Below, piece by piece: positions 37,873 through 50,726 of a stretch of DNA of 64,000 nucleotides. Source of the DNA: Chelonoidis abingdonii (taxonomy: Eukaryota; Chordata; Testudines; Testudinidae); assembly GCF_003597395.2 (NCBI RefSeq), contig NC_133777.1, positions 9,521,063 to 9,585,062 of the forward strand. Direction: 5' to 3'. Under the pieces are notes generated by a model. That model had not been told where the DNA came from. It saw nothing but the letters and a program-made list of their open reading frames with translations, and did not search any database. Position 1 is the first letter of the stretch, and each line of letters opens with the position of its first letter. Both the position numbers and the translations under genes were made by a program.

Positions 37873-40800
37873 ATAAAAAAAAGTCAGATCAGTCTCAAAA
37901 TTAGTAGGGAAGATCAGGAGCTAAGGTAGATGCTCTCCAAAATTAGAAGTGAATCAGATTTTGGCTCATTTAGAATTCAGCAGCTAAATATGGTTCATCT
38001 GAGGCTGCAGGACTGCAACAACACTAATGTGACTGGAGGAGTTTGGGGTCCAGATGGGGAAAGACTAAGCTCTGCATTTTCTGGGTGCTGGAGTTTTTTC
38101 ACTATAACATTCTTGCACTCAACTGAATATTTGTGCTTGCTATGGCCATATAATTTCAGTTAGTTGCTATTTCAAATTTTCATGAGAAAAATCAAGGTCT
38201 TTTTACTTTCAATCCCTGATAAATGGCTGAGAATGCCTTCAGTTCAGTGCCCGACAATGGCTGGGATGCTGAAATCTGAAAGCAAAAACAACAATATTCC
38301 CCTGTGCCTAGGTTCACAGCAGTCACACTGGAGGAAAAGTGAGATGGCAGGACCATAGAGAGTTGAGGTATGCAAGAGAAACATCACAGTACCTTGCTCA
38401 CTTATCCCAGGATGAGAGTATGCAAGCAGAGCAGGACGGGACAGTGAGAGGAAACAAAGCTGATTGTAATGTTAACCCTTGAGCCAACCATAGTCAAATT
38501 CTAAAGCTTATCTCAGCTTGAATATGAGTTATAAGCCAAAGGCGGAGATGGTTTTGTTACAGCCCCAACCTTATCTGTGCAATATATGGCCCATTTTTTT
38601 TTAATAGTGTTTGTTCATGGTTTTTTTTTTAAGGGAAATTAATTACTTTGCTTTCGGTGAGTGAGTCTTGCTACTTTTCTCATTAAAGCCATGTCCACCA
38701 GCACATTTCCTACCATTGTTTATTACTGTATTATTGTAGGACATAGGGACCATAGTCATGGACAAGGAACCCACTGTGGTAGGCCCTGGACAAACACAGA
38801 ACAGAGAGACCTAGTGCAGATGCAGCTTTACTGGGAACAAATAGTTTCACCATAGCATCCTCTGTCCCTGCACTTAGTTCCTATCAGGGCAACCCAACAG
38901 TAGGAATGCTGTCAGCTGGTTTACACTAGTGCTCCCACAATTGCTTGCAATGGTGGTAGTTTTTCTGAAAAACGCTAGTGTAGCTACAGTCTATGTCTTC
39001 AGCTGGTCATTGCTGAGAGCTGCCAGGGGACTGTCAGGTTTGTAAGAGGTAAGTTAATTGTCCAGGCAAGTGTTGCATGGCAAAGTATGGTACAATGGGA
39101 CATAAATAAATGATAACAGGGGAAAAGACGGTAAGCTCTGTTGATCAAAAAATGCTTATCCCTCTAGCTCGGACACTAACACCTTTCCTGCATCGCAACA
39201 TGATAGAAGGAGGCAATTAAGCCAGAGCTAAACAAGAAACTGCTGCACTGTATAAAGCATTGTGTTGTACCCAGGGCTGCTTATGACTGATATTAACAGC
39301 TTAATGAGCTGTTAATGAGGTGCTCAGTCAGCTACTTTTACTTGCAGCCTGAAAATATAGCAAATGATTTCAGTAAGCCTCTGCATTCTTGATGGGGAAT
39401 TAAAGCTGTCAGATAAAACTATCAAAACTATGTCTCAATCCTGACATTATTTTTCAATGCATTGTTTTAAAATTCCTTTTTCTGTATGGTAGAGTAACAT
39501 GCTTTGACAGCATTATGACTCCTGATTCCTTCCTTTCTATCTTGACAATGGATTGAAGTCCCCAGCAACCTGCAGGGATATCTTTTTGACACACTGACAT
39601 TAGGACACTTCTTCCAGGGACTTGCACTGGCCTGGTTAGATTCTCCCTTTCCATTATAACATCTACAGAGCTGAAGTTACTCAGTTTGGGTGTTTAATAA
39701 ATTAATCTCTTTGATTGATCTCCTACAAAGAGCGTGAGATCCTAAAATTACCTCTAACAGAGTAGCTTGAGTGGGTGACGGTAGTAGGAAAAAGAGATAA
39801 GCCTTGTCTAGATTAGTACAATTCATATCCATAATTTACCATCAATGCAACTTCACTGTAGCGGTGAAAACTCTAACACAGGCAAAGCTCAGGTGTTTTC
39901 ATCAACTTTCCAGGGTCCAAAGAGATGCTGTGCCCTATCCACACCAGTGTTATCACAAGTGAAGCTGTATCAATGGTGAATTATAGGTCTCATTTGGGCT
40001 TAGTGCAGGCAAACCCAAAGTGATGCCCATGCATAGAATGAGACTATGGAAGCATAAAAAATGTCATAGAAGCTGACAGGATCATCAGAGAAATGCTGGT
40101 ACAAGGCAATACCTGTAAAGTCCATTGGCTGGTCACACAGAGGGCTATGTCATTTGGATATAAGAGCCATTATTTTATTGGCTTCTTGTAAGGCACAAGT
40201 GGTTGGAGAAAGGTATGTGACTAGAAACCCCAATCGAGACAGAACACTCTCCTTCCCTCCATTTTCTCTTTCCACCTTTCTATGTTTTACCTTTCTTTTT
40301 CTGCCTCTATTTCACTTTATTGCTGTTCTTTCAAGCAGCAATGCCAGGGAAACTAGCTAGCAATCCTTAACTCTGAACCCCAGTACAGAGCTTCAGAGAC
40401 CAGACTGTTAGTCAGTTTCAGATGCACTGCTGCTGCTGCTAGGCCCCTATGCAAAGCAGAGTGGCATAGCGCGGGCGGGTAAAGGAGTCAGCTGAAACCT
40501 CTCCCTGCTCTAGAAGCTGAGGGAAAGATTTAATGTCTCCGCTGGAGAACAGCACCCCCCATTGTGTAATGGCAATGTCCCAGTACCACTGTGCACCATG
40601 AAGGCTCTGCAGCCCCTTCAGATTTAAACAGAAAATCAACATCTTACATACTCTTTATTCCCCTCCTCACCCAAAGAAGCCTTTTACTCATGTTCATCTC
40701 TGAGTCCTTGGCTGCATCTTTTTGCTTCCTGTGCCGAGTCTGCTGTCAGAGCTCATTATTAAAAAAATTAAAAAGAAAAAAAATCAGATGCATCAGCTCC

Positions 40801-42659
40801 CGTGAAGCATGAAGGTCGTCAATGTCACCATCAGTTATAATGACACACGTCACTTTCCCCTTCCCCTTCCCACAAGTGCCTTCATCACCTGTTTAAAAGG
40901 AAAGTATTTCTTGGTATATTTCACCCATTCCTCCCCACAAACATACACCTCCAGCAGCAGCTGCTAGAAAAAATTAAAAATTCCATTATATTTCATCCAG
41001 GGCAGCCCTGCTCGATGAGAGGAAGCACCAGTGTGTGCATGCTTGTTAGCAAAGGATTTGTACTGCTGCCTTCCATTTTATTCACCTCCCTAAATTAGGG
41101 GAAGCATGACTACCCTAAATCTGTGATTTCTATTCAAGTATTATGCACATATTGGAAGCTTCCTAAACTCCAGATCCCACCCCACAAGCAGATAACGACA
41201 ACAAGCCAATACTCCTGGCATAGAAGCGGCTGTAAAGGAATCTTTATTTCATTCAAGCAGAACACCACCTCTGGTAGCAGCTGTATTTAGGACCAGGATT
41301 AATATCAGTACCTAGGCTCTCACTGAACATTCACTGGCTTTCCTACAAAGCTGGAGCCCTGACAGCTGAACTGTTAAATGAATTAACAAGGAGAGAAGGG
41401 GGCCTGCCGAAGGGGCTATGACTCCCTTTCTAATTTCTGCAAGTAGCAGCTTTCCATTTTTCTGTCATTTGTGAGGAGCTGCACACAGTTCACTAATGAG
41501 CAGGGCAGAGCTGTGGCTGGATCTAAAAGGCAACATTAGACCATTACAAGCATCTTCCAGTCCACTGAGAAGAGGCATCTGCTGGTTGGTGTGCTTGTCC
41601 CCTAGGAAAAAGCCACTTGCATCTACCCTACTATTTCACTGCTCAAGTCAGGAGATAGAGTGTCACCAGTACTGCCCAGTCTTGTCAACAATCACGTAAC
41701 TCACAGAAATATTGTCATCTTCCTTCTTGCCCTGAATGCCACGTGCATCACAATGGGTACCCAATGGCTAGGACCCTGGCCTGTGAGGAGATGGGTGTTG
41801 GGTAACATTGATTAGTAGTAGTGGTGTAGGAGTCTGGTGTCCTGGTCATTCCTTCTTGTCTTGTTATAGTTGTGTTGTTACTGGGTTGTTTGATTTGATC
41901 TGGGGTAACCCACCAATCTCTATTTATTAGGTCATTTTTTAAAAAATGTTCAAGCATGCTCCGAGTACTAAAAAGCTGCATTATTGTAATACATAAAATC
42001 CAAACATATAAGAATAATTCAAATCTAAGAGAGGGAAGGGGCAGATCTGCAGGTAAGCTGGTTCCACCATACGTAGAGGGTAAAAATTAAGGATAAATCC
42101 TTAATGCAGACTGTTTGAATGGCACATCAATGAGTGTGTAGAGGTAATTTGGTGCTGACTGTGCTCCATGCTACACAAGACATAAAGATGAAAACAATGC
42201 CAGAAAATCTTAATTTTCTGAGAATAATGGATTCTAAATTTAGAAATGACATTCCCCCCAAATATATACCTCACATCTTTCTCAATATGGCACCTTCCTT
42301 CCAGAAGAGTGGTATAAACTACGAAAGGACTCGCTTTACCCACCACATACGGCAATCTGTGGGGTGGATGCAGCAGCCATTTAACAGCACTCATCAATAG
42401 ACTATCTGGGGTACGCTGAACTGGTGTCAGCCTCCTTTTGTCTATGTGTGCACTGCTGGTGATGGTATGATAATCACTATCTTTCAGTGGACTAGTGAGC
42501 TTCCACCCCCAGTGTTGGTAACCCTCACTTTTTATTGTGTGATCTTTTTAAAATGGCCAGAGCCAAAACCAAATCAAAGACCCATCTCTTCCTGCTTAGT
42601 TGCCTTTGCTACTGCAGCTAGGAAGCCCTAAGAAATGACAGTAAAACAAAACAATTTAC

Positions 42660-42860
42660 ATTTATACAGCACCTTTCATCCTAAAGGATTCCAAAATCAT
42701 TTCAAAAACTTAAAACAACATACAAGCTATATAGAGTGAACACATCACTCCCTAAAGAAAAGCTGCCACCTCTGGGTTGAAACATGACAGCCACTTAACA
42801 CTGCACTGCATCGCACAACAGGTCAGAAAATCTGCAGGAAGATCCCCAATTTACAATTTC
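42660..42860. mobile_element. possible ancient SINE fragment
   Basis: tttatacagcacctttcatc followed by ctaaaggattccaaaatcat resembles the conserved tail of old vertebrate SINEs. The rest is too diverged to classify. Confidence 0.3.
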
Positions 42861-42986
42861 CACAGCATGGATCTGTATTGTCCCTAATTAGAGTAAACTC
42901 CACAAGGCCTAACAAACCCAGTGAACTGTGCTGCAGCTTGAGAAACCCCAGCTGTGGCTACATATGAAAGAAGGCCCTCCAGCATT

Positions 42987-43026
42987 CATGAAGAGCTCAT
43001 GAATGCTGTATTCATGAGCTCTTCAT
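42987..43026. repeat. 17-bp inverted repeat (hairpin)
   Basis: catgaagagctcatgaat (42987-43004) pairs with attcatgagctcttcat (43010-43026) across the loop gctgt. The arm is itself partly palindromic around gagctc. Confidence 0.88.
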
Positions 43027-44572
43027 CCCCCTGCCACCCATGTGGGCTGCTAAGAGCAATATATGGTTGAGGGCTTTAAAGACATGTAGCAGCCTCCTTT
43101 TGTTCCCCTTTTGTTGTATTTGTGTGCGCGTGTATAAACACCTTGCAGACATGAGCTGTTAGTTATGAAAGGAAAATTGTTTTGAAGCCGGACATACTTG
43201 GCTCCATTTGGAGCTTCCTTTGCCATCTTTTGCAGGAAGAAGTTAGAACTCCAGCAAAATAACTAACTATCTCAACTATGTAAGTATCTCCAACTGGAAC
43301 TGGAGAGCAGGGCCCCCTCTGATTAACTGATGAAGTTTTATATAACAGTGAAAATTACAACTATGTCTGAAATAAAAAAGATTGAAGAGTTAATAATTTT
43401 TTTCTTAGTTCACAGAAATCTAGTATTTAATGTAACAATAAAAAAGCCATCTCTAGAGTTCGAACTCAAACCTTTAAATCTTAGATTCAAGAAAAAGAGT
43501 AAAAGTGAAATCAGATTGGTTCATATACTGATTGGGCAAGAGACCAAGTGGTGGTGGAACCCCATCTTACCTGAGCCTCTAATGGGAGAAGTTGCTATGG
43601 GAAATGGTACAGAAGTAATAGCCGAGGAAGCTCACAGCTACCCCAGTACCAGCCTCTTCCAGCTAGAGTCACTTGTAAAGAATGAAATAGTGACATGGGC
43701 TGTGGGGGAAGATGACAGTTACTCCAGTCCCATCCTCTCCCAGCAAGAATTACTGTGCTGGACAGGGTCCCTGTTTCGTGAAGCATTCAAATGGTAAGTA
43801 TTTGGTTATGAACACTGTAATGACTTGTGCCTCTTGACTTTCAGCCCTTTAGGATAGGGACTGTAAATTGATTGGCAAGTTGCACTTTGTAAAGTACAGT
43901 GCACATTTCTGTACTAGATCCATACAAAGTAATGCAAAGGTGCATGGCAAGACAGATAAGGTGCTGAGGGAGGGTTTGCAGCTGGTTAGATTAGAGGCAG
44001 AGGTAAAGAGTTTTCATTGTCTTGTGGGTGACTGGGAACTTCAGCTCCAGAGCTACCACTAAGCTGGAGACAATTCCCTCCATGGATTCAACTGTTCAAG
44101 ATATATTTGTGGGGGTGCATGCACAGAAAACATTGCCATGCAAGAGGGCTGTAAAATAAAAAAGGATCTACTTCCAATGTCTCTTTGTTTTATGACCCCC
44201 TTCCTTTCCCTTGTAGTTTTCCTAATCTCCACTTTTTACTTCTTTATATTGAGTCACCTTTTCCTCACACTTCCAGTTTCCCTTTCCCAGCTAATTTGGT
44301 AAAGATGTTAATCTTTTGGAAATTGCTCAAAGCATTTGTTCTCCTCTTTCTTCACGAGGCATTTTCCTTTATTCTGGGTATTGTAGATGTGTTGGTTTCT
44401 GAACAGCAAATGACTATGACACTCCAGTCCCAGCCTCTGCCAGCAGGTAATTGTGTAGGAATCATAGCTATCTGGGGAATCTCTCAAATACCCTAGATCC
44501 TGTCTCAACCACCTGGAAAAGCGTGAAAAAACTCAGGCGCTATTTAAATCAATTCATTTTCCATTTGCTTAC

Positions 44573-44674
44573 CTGCTTCACCAACAAACACTTCCACAGG
44601 TGCACTGGTAGGGCTCTCCCCAATGATGTTATATGCTGTTATTACAACTTCATATCTCTTGTATTTCTTCAGCT
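44573..44674 (-). CDS. SDK2: SDK2 exon: last strands of FnIII 10
   Basis: A 102-bp exon with acceptor tttccag and donor gtaagc. AG completes a Gln codon with the upstream C, and the final G begins Ala. It encodes 33 full residues: LKKYKRYEVVITAYNIIGES then PTSAPVEVFVGEA. YEVVITAYNIIGESPTS is the F/G-strand hairpin of an FnIII domain, and VFVGEA is the linker to FnIII 11. The next exon (22147-22262) is 22 kb away, the longest intron in the window, yet phase and homology join exactly ([11 protein letters not shown]). Confidence 0.94.
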
Positions 44675-46672
44675 CTGGAAATTTAAATCAGCAGATTAAA
44701 AAAATGGGCACTTTTAACATCCCGCTTAATACTTCCTCATCTCTTTATATCCAGAATTCTGTCTCTCACTCGATACAGTGCTAGAATGCTGGAAACAGTA
44801 AGCCACTGAAAAGTTAGTATTTACCTGGCTAGATCCATCTCTAATTCACACATCATCATTGTACTTACATAAATATGAAAGGCACCACATCTGCCCCAAG
44901 AAAGGACCTGACTTTCCTATTGCTTCTTCATTTTGCTGCTTCCATAAAAGGGATAATAGCTGGTGGGTGATTAGAGGAAGTGGGGGGAACATTGCTGGAT
45001 TATTCCACAGCTGCCATTACTCAGGGAGAAGCATGTGCATGGAGTGGACTCTGCACTGTGCGCCAAAAGTTCAAGATCTGGACTCATCCTGATGTCTGCT
45101 GGTGGGAGATGTCATAACTGCAGGCCTTCCCCCAGCTTCAAAGAGTTTCACCTTGGGAACAAACAGCAGCAGCATCATTACTGTGCAGCTGCTGAAGTGG
45201 GGTGCAGAGGGACACTCATGGACAGAATTTGTAGTTCTATTCAAAGGGCTGCACAGAATTCTTTTTCTGGCAGCAATCACAGCTTGAACATTGAAATCTC
45301 CTTCCTTTCTAAGATCAGCTTCTTCTATGCTCCATTTGGCCACTGGGCAAACATTTCTTAGCTGACCCATAGGAAATACACTAACAGCTGGGGAAAGTGT
45401 GACAGCAGGGAGAAAAGAAGCTAGCAAAAACCATGGCATTAGGGTAATTAGTAGTCAAGGGAAAGACAAGAGGCAGACTAGAATCATGTAAATACCCTCA
45501 CAGAGGGCTGGCTGCAGCTGCCCAGAGTTCCAGGATTTGCATCTGAAAACGAAATAACCTACTCTACAGTAAGTATTTATCACCTAACAGGCAAAACTAT
45601 CACAGCAAACATATACTGAAAGACAGGTCAATAGTATAATAAAACTACTTTAATCAGCACTGACTTTATTCACACCGGTGTGTTTTTGGATATGGGTCTG
45701 AATTTCTCCCCTTGTCAATAACTTTTCCCCGTTATCTGTGAATCATACCACACCTCTAGCTCTGTGGCTTCCGGCAGGCCATCAGTTCAGTAAAGGTTCA
45801 ACGAATCTGATCACAAGGGTCCTTCTAATTTCAGCTTCACACAAGTATTTACAAGTGTTCTGCCTGCATCTCTGAGTCAGAGTCCAGCATCTCTGACTTG
45901 TTTCAGATACACAGTAGATGATTTTTTTGATACCTCACTAAGGCTTTGCCAGCCTATAAATAAAACATTGATATACCATAGGAAACAGCCATCTTGATAG
46001 GAATTGCAGCACTTGTCAGCTCACACAGAGGAACTTTTATTGCTCTTGTTGTTAAAAAATCATGAGAAAGGTTTCAGTGCCAGGAAAACAAAACATATGC
46101 AAGTTCAGGCATCTGAATGCATGTGGGGCTAGGGCTTCACTTCCTCCCCCTCTAAGAATCTGTAACTTACAAGCCTGGGGCCAAACCTGCCTAGTGAACC
46201 ATCACCACCAGAAAGCAACTTGCCTTTTAACTCCATCGAACCCTGTTTTATTCATTTCCATCTGAACACACCTCCGAGTTGCACTGAAATTCTGTGGGCC
46301 CTTTCTAAATTAGCCCTCTACTTGCTGGAGTGCCTCAGCATCCCAGTGTTTGAATCAAAGGACTAATCATGTGATTCAGCTAAGCTCAGATGGACTGTGA
46401 AATATGAGGCGAACAAACTCAGAATTCATTTAGCATCAGAAATACTGAGATGTTAGAGTCAATAATGCTTCACCTTCACAGCAGCCTTACTTTTCAACTG
46501 TTACCTACTTGCATCATCAATGTCTTGATGTATTGGAAAGTAGCATTTAAAGAAAAGGAAGCAGAGTCATTAATCTGAGTTGGTTTCTGCATGATTCGGT
46601 GAAGAGAACCATAGAAGTTTGCCCATAGTGTATTCCCAACCATTACAAAAAGCCAAGGCAGCGTGCACTTAC
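44675..46672. other. SDK2 intron (2.0 kb)
   Basis: The intron between the 60-bp exon and the end of FnIII 10. Splice ends are gtaagt and tttccag. I recognise no transposon or RNA gene in it. Short open frames around 45035-45439 overlap on opposite strands and lack family similarity. Confidence 0.8.
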
Positions 46673-46732
46673 GTGTTAATTCATATGTCGTTAATGCAGA
46701 GGGGCTATTCACTGTCTGGAAGCTGCTTTGGG
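46673..46732 (-). CDS. SDK2: SDK2 60-bp exon in FnIII 10, possible cassette exon
   Basis: A 60-bp exon with donor gtaagt and acceptor ending gaatag. It starts with CC, completing Pro with the upstream C, and ends with C. It encodes 19 full residues, QSSFQTVNSPSALTTYELT. Both boundaries are phase 1, so the exon is symmetric: inclusion adds exactly 20 residues, and skipping joins ...AELT directly to QLKKYKRY. The segment fits the loop between the C' and E/F strands of FnIII 10. The acceptor has a weak polypyrimidine tract (gcttactccgaatag), which favours regulated inclusion. Homologous residues (AQSSFKTVN-like) are recalled from mammalian SDK2, so the exon is probably genuine. Confidence 0.88.
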
Positions 46733-48404
46733 CTATTCGGAGTAAGCAAAGCAGAAAGCTTGTTACAGTGCAGGGAAACAGTTATTGCAAATGATGTACA
46801 GCAGAGACAGAGGGAAATGATGCAGCACATACATACACAGTTTGAGCTTTAGGACTGTACCTTGAAGGGCAATAAAATCCCATCACTCTCTCGTAATACA
46901 TCAAAAGCATCTCACTCACAAGAGGCTGTTGCATTTCATCACCACAGAGAGAATCACACAAATATACAGCACAGGGAAATGTACTGATTCCTTAGATTAA
47001 ATAGAACAATTGAGTTTAAGGGAGGCAAATTCTATGGGGAAAACTCCCAACACTGCACTGAACTGTTAGTTCTCAGCCTACCAAAGCTTAAATGTGGAGC
47101 TTCATAGGATAAAGTCCCCAAATGTGGGACATAAACAGCTAACGCTTAAAATGATGTGAGATTTATTTTGTTAAAACAAACTAAGTTTCCCCACGTATCA
47201 TTTTCGTGGTATTTACAGTAATAATAAACTACATAAAAACAGCAGGTCACTGTGGAAGAGCGGTATGCCTGGGTACAAATATCACTGTATTGCTTTAAGA
47301 GAAGAGGGAATTTTCTTTGAAAATCTCTCTCTCTCTGACTTCCCTGAAAAAGCACAGTGAGTGATTTATACTACAGCACTATTAGAAAATCAGCTATGGA
47401 ACCTTTAGGGTCACATTCTGCCCTGATTTACACTATGTACAATGCCATTGTCAATGAGGACAGAATTTGATGCATAAGCTATTTTAAAGAAAATCTACTC
47501 TCTATGGATATCCTCATAACAGTGTCCATAGGAGACAGGGTTCTCCCAGTACTGAGAAATCCTGCAAGACATTATCACACCATGTAAATCCTGCAGGGCC
47601 AGACTGTGCCACCCTTATTCACAGTGAGTAGTATTTTAATCTGACAGTAATCCCATTGATTTCAATCATGGCAGAAGCTTATCCATCACAATGACATCTT
47701 ATTGCTAGTCCAAATCTTTCAGGCTACGGAGCCGTCACGTGGTCCTCCTCTCCTAGCTGATTCTTATGCCTTATTTTTCCCTCCTACTTTCCTCCTTCTG
47801 TTTAAATCTCCTCTTCATTTTTCTCTTACTCTTCTCCTTCGCCGTATTCTTTTCATCAATAAAATATTTACTGACAATTTTTAACCTATACACCAATGAG
47901 ACTCTTGCTTTTTATTTATTTATTTTATTTCCTTTCCATTTCTTCCCTAAATAACGACAAAAACTTAGAAACTTTAACTATTCGCATCACCTGTTTCGGT
48001 CAGACTGGAAAAAAAACCCAACACCTTTTATTGAAATAATGCATTTTCCAAAATGCATCTGCTACCTTTTGTGTATGAAGCCAGAACATAGTGTACCACA
48101 GTAACCACCAGATGGAAATAGGAGAAAGCAGGAAATCAGAGTATGCATGGAGGGAGGAGAAACAAAGAGGAAGAGAGAATGCCACTTCAAGCATGCTCGC
48201 ATGGATTGGAGAATGCCATTAAATATAATGCAGATTAAACCATAGTTAATAGCATGTTTGAGCATCTCTGCCCTATGTACTTAAGTTCTAAATAATTTAG
48301 CACCTGTGGCACATATTTACATCCTTTCCACTGAGTAATGAGGGGTACAGGCTCTGATGGAATGGTGGATTATCAGCTTGTAATACAGCAGTGTGATTAC
48401 TCAC
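46733..48404. other. SDK2 intron (1.7 kb)
   Basis: The intron upstream of the 60-bp exon. The donor is a strong gtgagt; the acceptor is the weak gaatag. There are pyrimidine-rich runs near 47780-47880 and 47915-47950 on the plus strand, but no identifiable repeat. Confidence 0.8.
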
Positions 48405-48540
48405 GTGTAAGCTCAGCTCGTAAAGCTGAAGGGACTTTAATAGTCTTGGACTCTGTTCCAGGCCCAGTTTCATACTCCAGCTCCCGGTAATAAATCCGAT
48501 ACCCCAACAGCAAGCCATTCAGACTCTCAACCTTTGGTGG
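48405..48540 (-). CDS. SDK2: SDK2 exon: central strands of FnIII 10
   Basis: A 136-bp exon with acceptor cttgcag and donor gtgagt, entering in phase 0 and leaving one base (C) of a split codon. It encodes 45 full residues: PPKVESLNGLLLGYRIYYRE, then LEYETGPGTESKTIKVPSAL and RAELT. NGLLLGYRIYYREL is the C/C' strand signature of sidekick FnIII domains. The exon ends ELT plus C, the same residue and base pattern as the end of the next exon (YELT plus C), so the reading frame is kept whether or not that next exon is included. Confidence 0.94.
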
Positions 48541-50222
48541 CTGCAAGAAGTTCACACTGTGCTTGGTAAGAAGTTCAATGCAACAAACATCACACAGTTT
48601 AAGACATTGATTTAGACAGTGTCATCCAGAGTCTGGGTTCTGTGCAACAGGGACTCAGACATCTTTGGTGAAAACAGATCCATCAACAATACAAGAGCAA
48701 AACACTCATGGAATTTACAAAACAACATTTAAAGGTATCATTGTTATTTTAACTCGAGACAGTAATTAAGAAATGCTTTGGATTTAGTAGTCCACGGATT
48801 ATTTGATTCACGAGAACATGAGCTTCCTACATCCTGAATGCACAAGATCCTGTGTGTGACAAATTGGCTGGACAAACCAGTGGCAAAAAACACAGATGTG
48901 GCTACATGTTGCCTGCCACAAAAACAGCAGAAAAGGAAGCCAATTTTTCAGACATTTAGCAGCAGAAGAGGAGTTCAAATTTTTGCAACAGCGTTACTAT
49001 TACAGAGCAATTCTCTCCTGGCTGTTCTCCTTGAGGACAGCTTCCTGGATTCAGCATGGTTGGAGACAAGGAGTCGCTGATGAGAAGTGGAATAAGGATC
49101 AGTAGTTTTAACTAATTAGGTGAAAAACAGGTATTTTAGTAACGGCCCTACTTCCATATGAGGTACTGCCACTTGTTTACATTTGGCTAGTGAGGAACAC
49201 TCATCCCTCAAGACACATGGGTCTGTCTATAACAAACAAAGAAACACACAAGTCATGAGAATAACTGCAATTTAGGAAGTAAAGGATGGTTACGGTCTCT
49301 TCCTTTTTGTGCCATGAGTATAAGTTTCACCTATAACACTCCTTCAGACTATGTTTCTTTTTCCCCAAGGAATCTTGCATATAATAAATTGGGACCCCCA
49401 GGATTCTGCTCTTTCCACTCACTCCAAGCCTCCTGCTTCAAATAATCTTCTTTCTGGTTGAGGAGGAGTGAATGGAGCCCAACATTGCTGTTCTCACATC
49501 AGCAAGGTACTCCCTTTGGATACTGGGCTAAGTTGAAGAACAAGACATTTAACTTGAGAACTAAATATGGATCTCTGGAATAACAGTTCAGAGCTATATA
49601 CTAATTACATAGGGCCACCAGGCTGGCCATCCATACACTTGTTATTTTCTAGAACATACTCTGTCACTCAATAGGACTTATACTTAGCAGAGGAATGCTA
49701 TTGCAGTCCCCCAGGTCCTTCTCCAACTAGAGATTAAAAAAAGCCTAAGAAATCCATTATAATGAGAAGAGAGTTTTTATCTGAGTGACTTACTTAGATA
49801 TAGACAGGATATGGAAGTCATGATGGTTTGTAAAAAAAAGTGTTTTTTTTCAGGAGCTTACTGTAGTTTTAATGTGGCAGAGAAGAAAAGTGACCTTGAG
49901 CCATTATTTTCTAAAGCTCTATGTTCTCAAACTTAAGTAGCAAGGAACTGAAAGGGTAAATGATAATGCCTGTAGCTATAATGATCTTGCTTTTAAATTC
50001 CAGAAAGATCATCATGTACTTTGGAAACTTTACACAGAAATAGCTTTGTCCATCACTGAAACAGTGACTACTGGGGTGAAATGCAGTGACAATACCAGGT
50101 AACACCCGGTGTAATTTTGAAGAAGAAAGTGAAAACCAATAATTCAACCATTTAAAACAGGGAAAGAGGCAAATACTGGAAAATTTAAAGAAGAATTTGG
50201 CAACAGTCTAGCATACTGCTAT

Positions 50223-50256
50223 GAAAAAAAAAAAGAAAAAGAAAAAGAAAAAAGAA
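50223..50256 (+). repeat. A-rich simple repeat (gaaaaa)n
   Basis: A run of A interrupted by G every five to six bases. It looks like an expanded poly-A-like tract, with no clear retroelement body attached. Confidence 0.85.
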
Positions 50257-50400
50257 CATAAAACCTCCTGCTCCATACCATCACCAACAAAAAGCCACCC
50301 ACCAGAACTGACTGTACTACGGAAAAAGAATGCCTCTGCATTAGGGCAAAAGGTATTTTGGGGGATTTGGTGCATAACTTAAGGCTAAGGGAAAAGGGAA

Positions 50401-50726
50401 TTGCTTACCTGTGCAGTAACAGACATTCTTCAAGATGTGCAGACCGCAAACATATTCCACAGCTAGTGATTGCACCACATCAGTGTGCATGTGTTGAAGA
50501 ACTTTCTATTTAGCAGTGCCAGGAGGGGCAGCACATGCATCCTTCATTTCCTCAGGTGCCTGTGTGAGAGTATAAGGGGTGGGCCTGCCCCCCCCCCCCA
50601 CATCAGTTCTTCCACGGCTTTCAGAGACCCTGGCCTGTGGAGTCTGCAGTAGCACGAGTGGAGAGTGGGTCATGGAATATGTATACGGACTACGTATCTT
50701 GAAGAATATTCATTACTGTACAGATA
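50401..50726. mobile_element. foldback element with ~55-bp inverted termini
   Basis: The left terminus, ttacctgtgcagtaacagac then attcttcaagatgtgcagac and catattccac, is matched on the opposite strand by the right terminus at 50670-50726 (tggaatatgtatacggacta, cttgaagaatattcattact, gtacag). The interior has a poly-C run near 50590. It is an old non-autonomous DNA element by structure; the family was not identified. Confidence 0.7.

Larger units (their letters stand above)
22263..44572. other. SDK2 intron (22.3 kb)
   Basis: The longest intron in the window, between FnIII 10 and FnIII 11. Recognised inserts: CR1 25567-27030; SINE 27870-28039; Penelope-type ends 30562-30662, 30974-31188 and 37743-37872; a possible DNA transposon remnant 31660-32350; a GC-rich repeat 32425-32730; a CR1 tail 34605-34741; foldback sequences 35152-35271 and 36189-36360; a hairpin 42987-43026; and three copies of a short motif at 43.6-44.4 kb. 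22263-25560, 28040-30540, 33000-34600 and 37880-42980 hold no identifiable element, apart from AT-rich stretches listed under findings. Confidence 0.8.

Noticed and set aside
43330..43797. 155-codon open frame on the plus strand
   Set aside because: Low complexity, Lys/Glu-rich, opposite to the SDK2 strand and overlapping the dispersed 35-bp motif. No recognisable domain.
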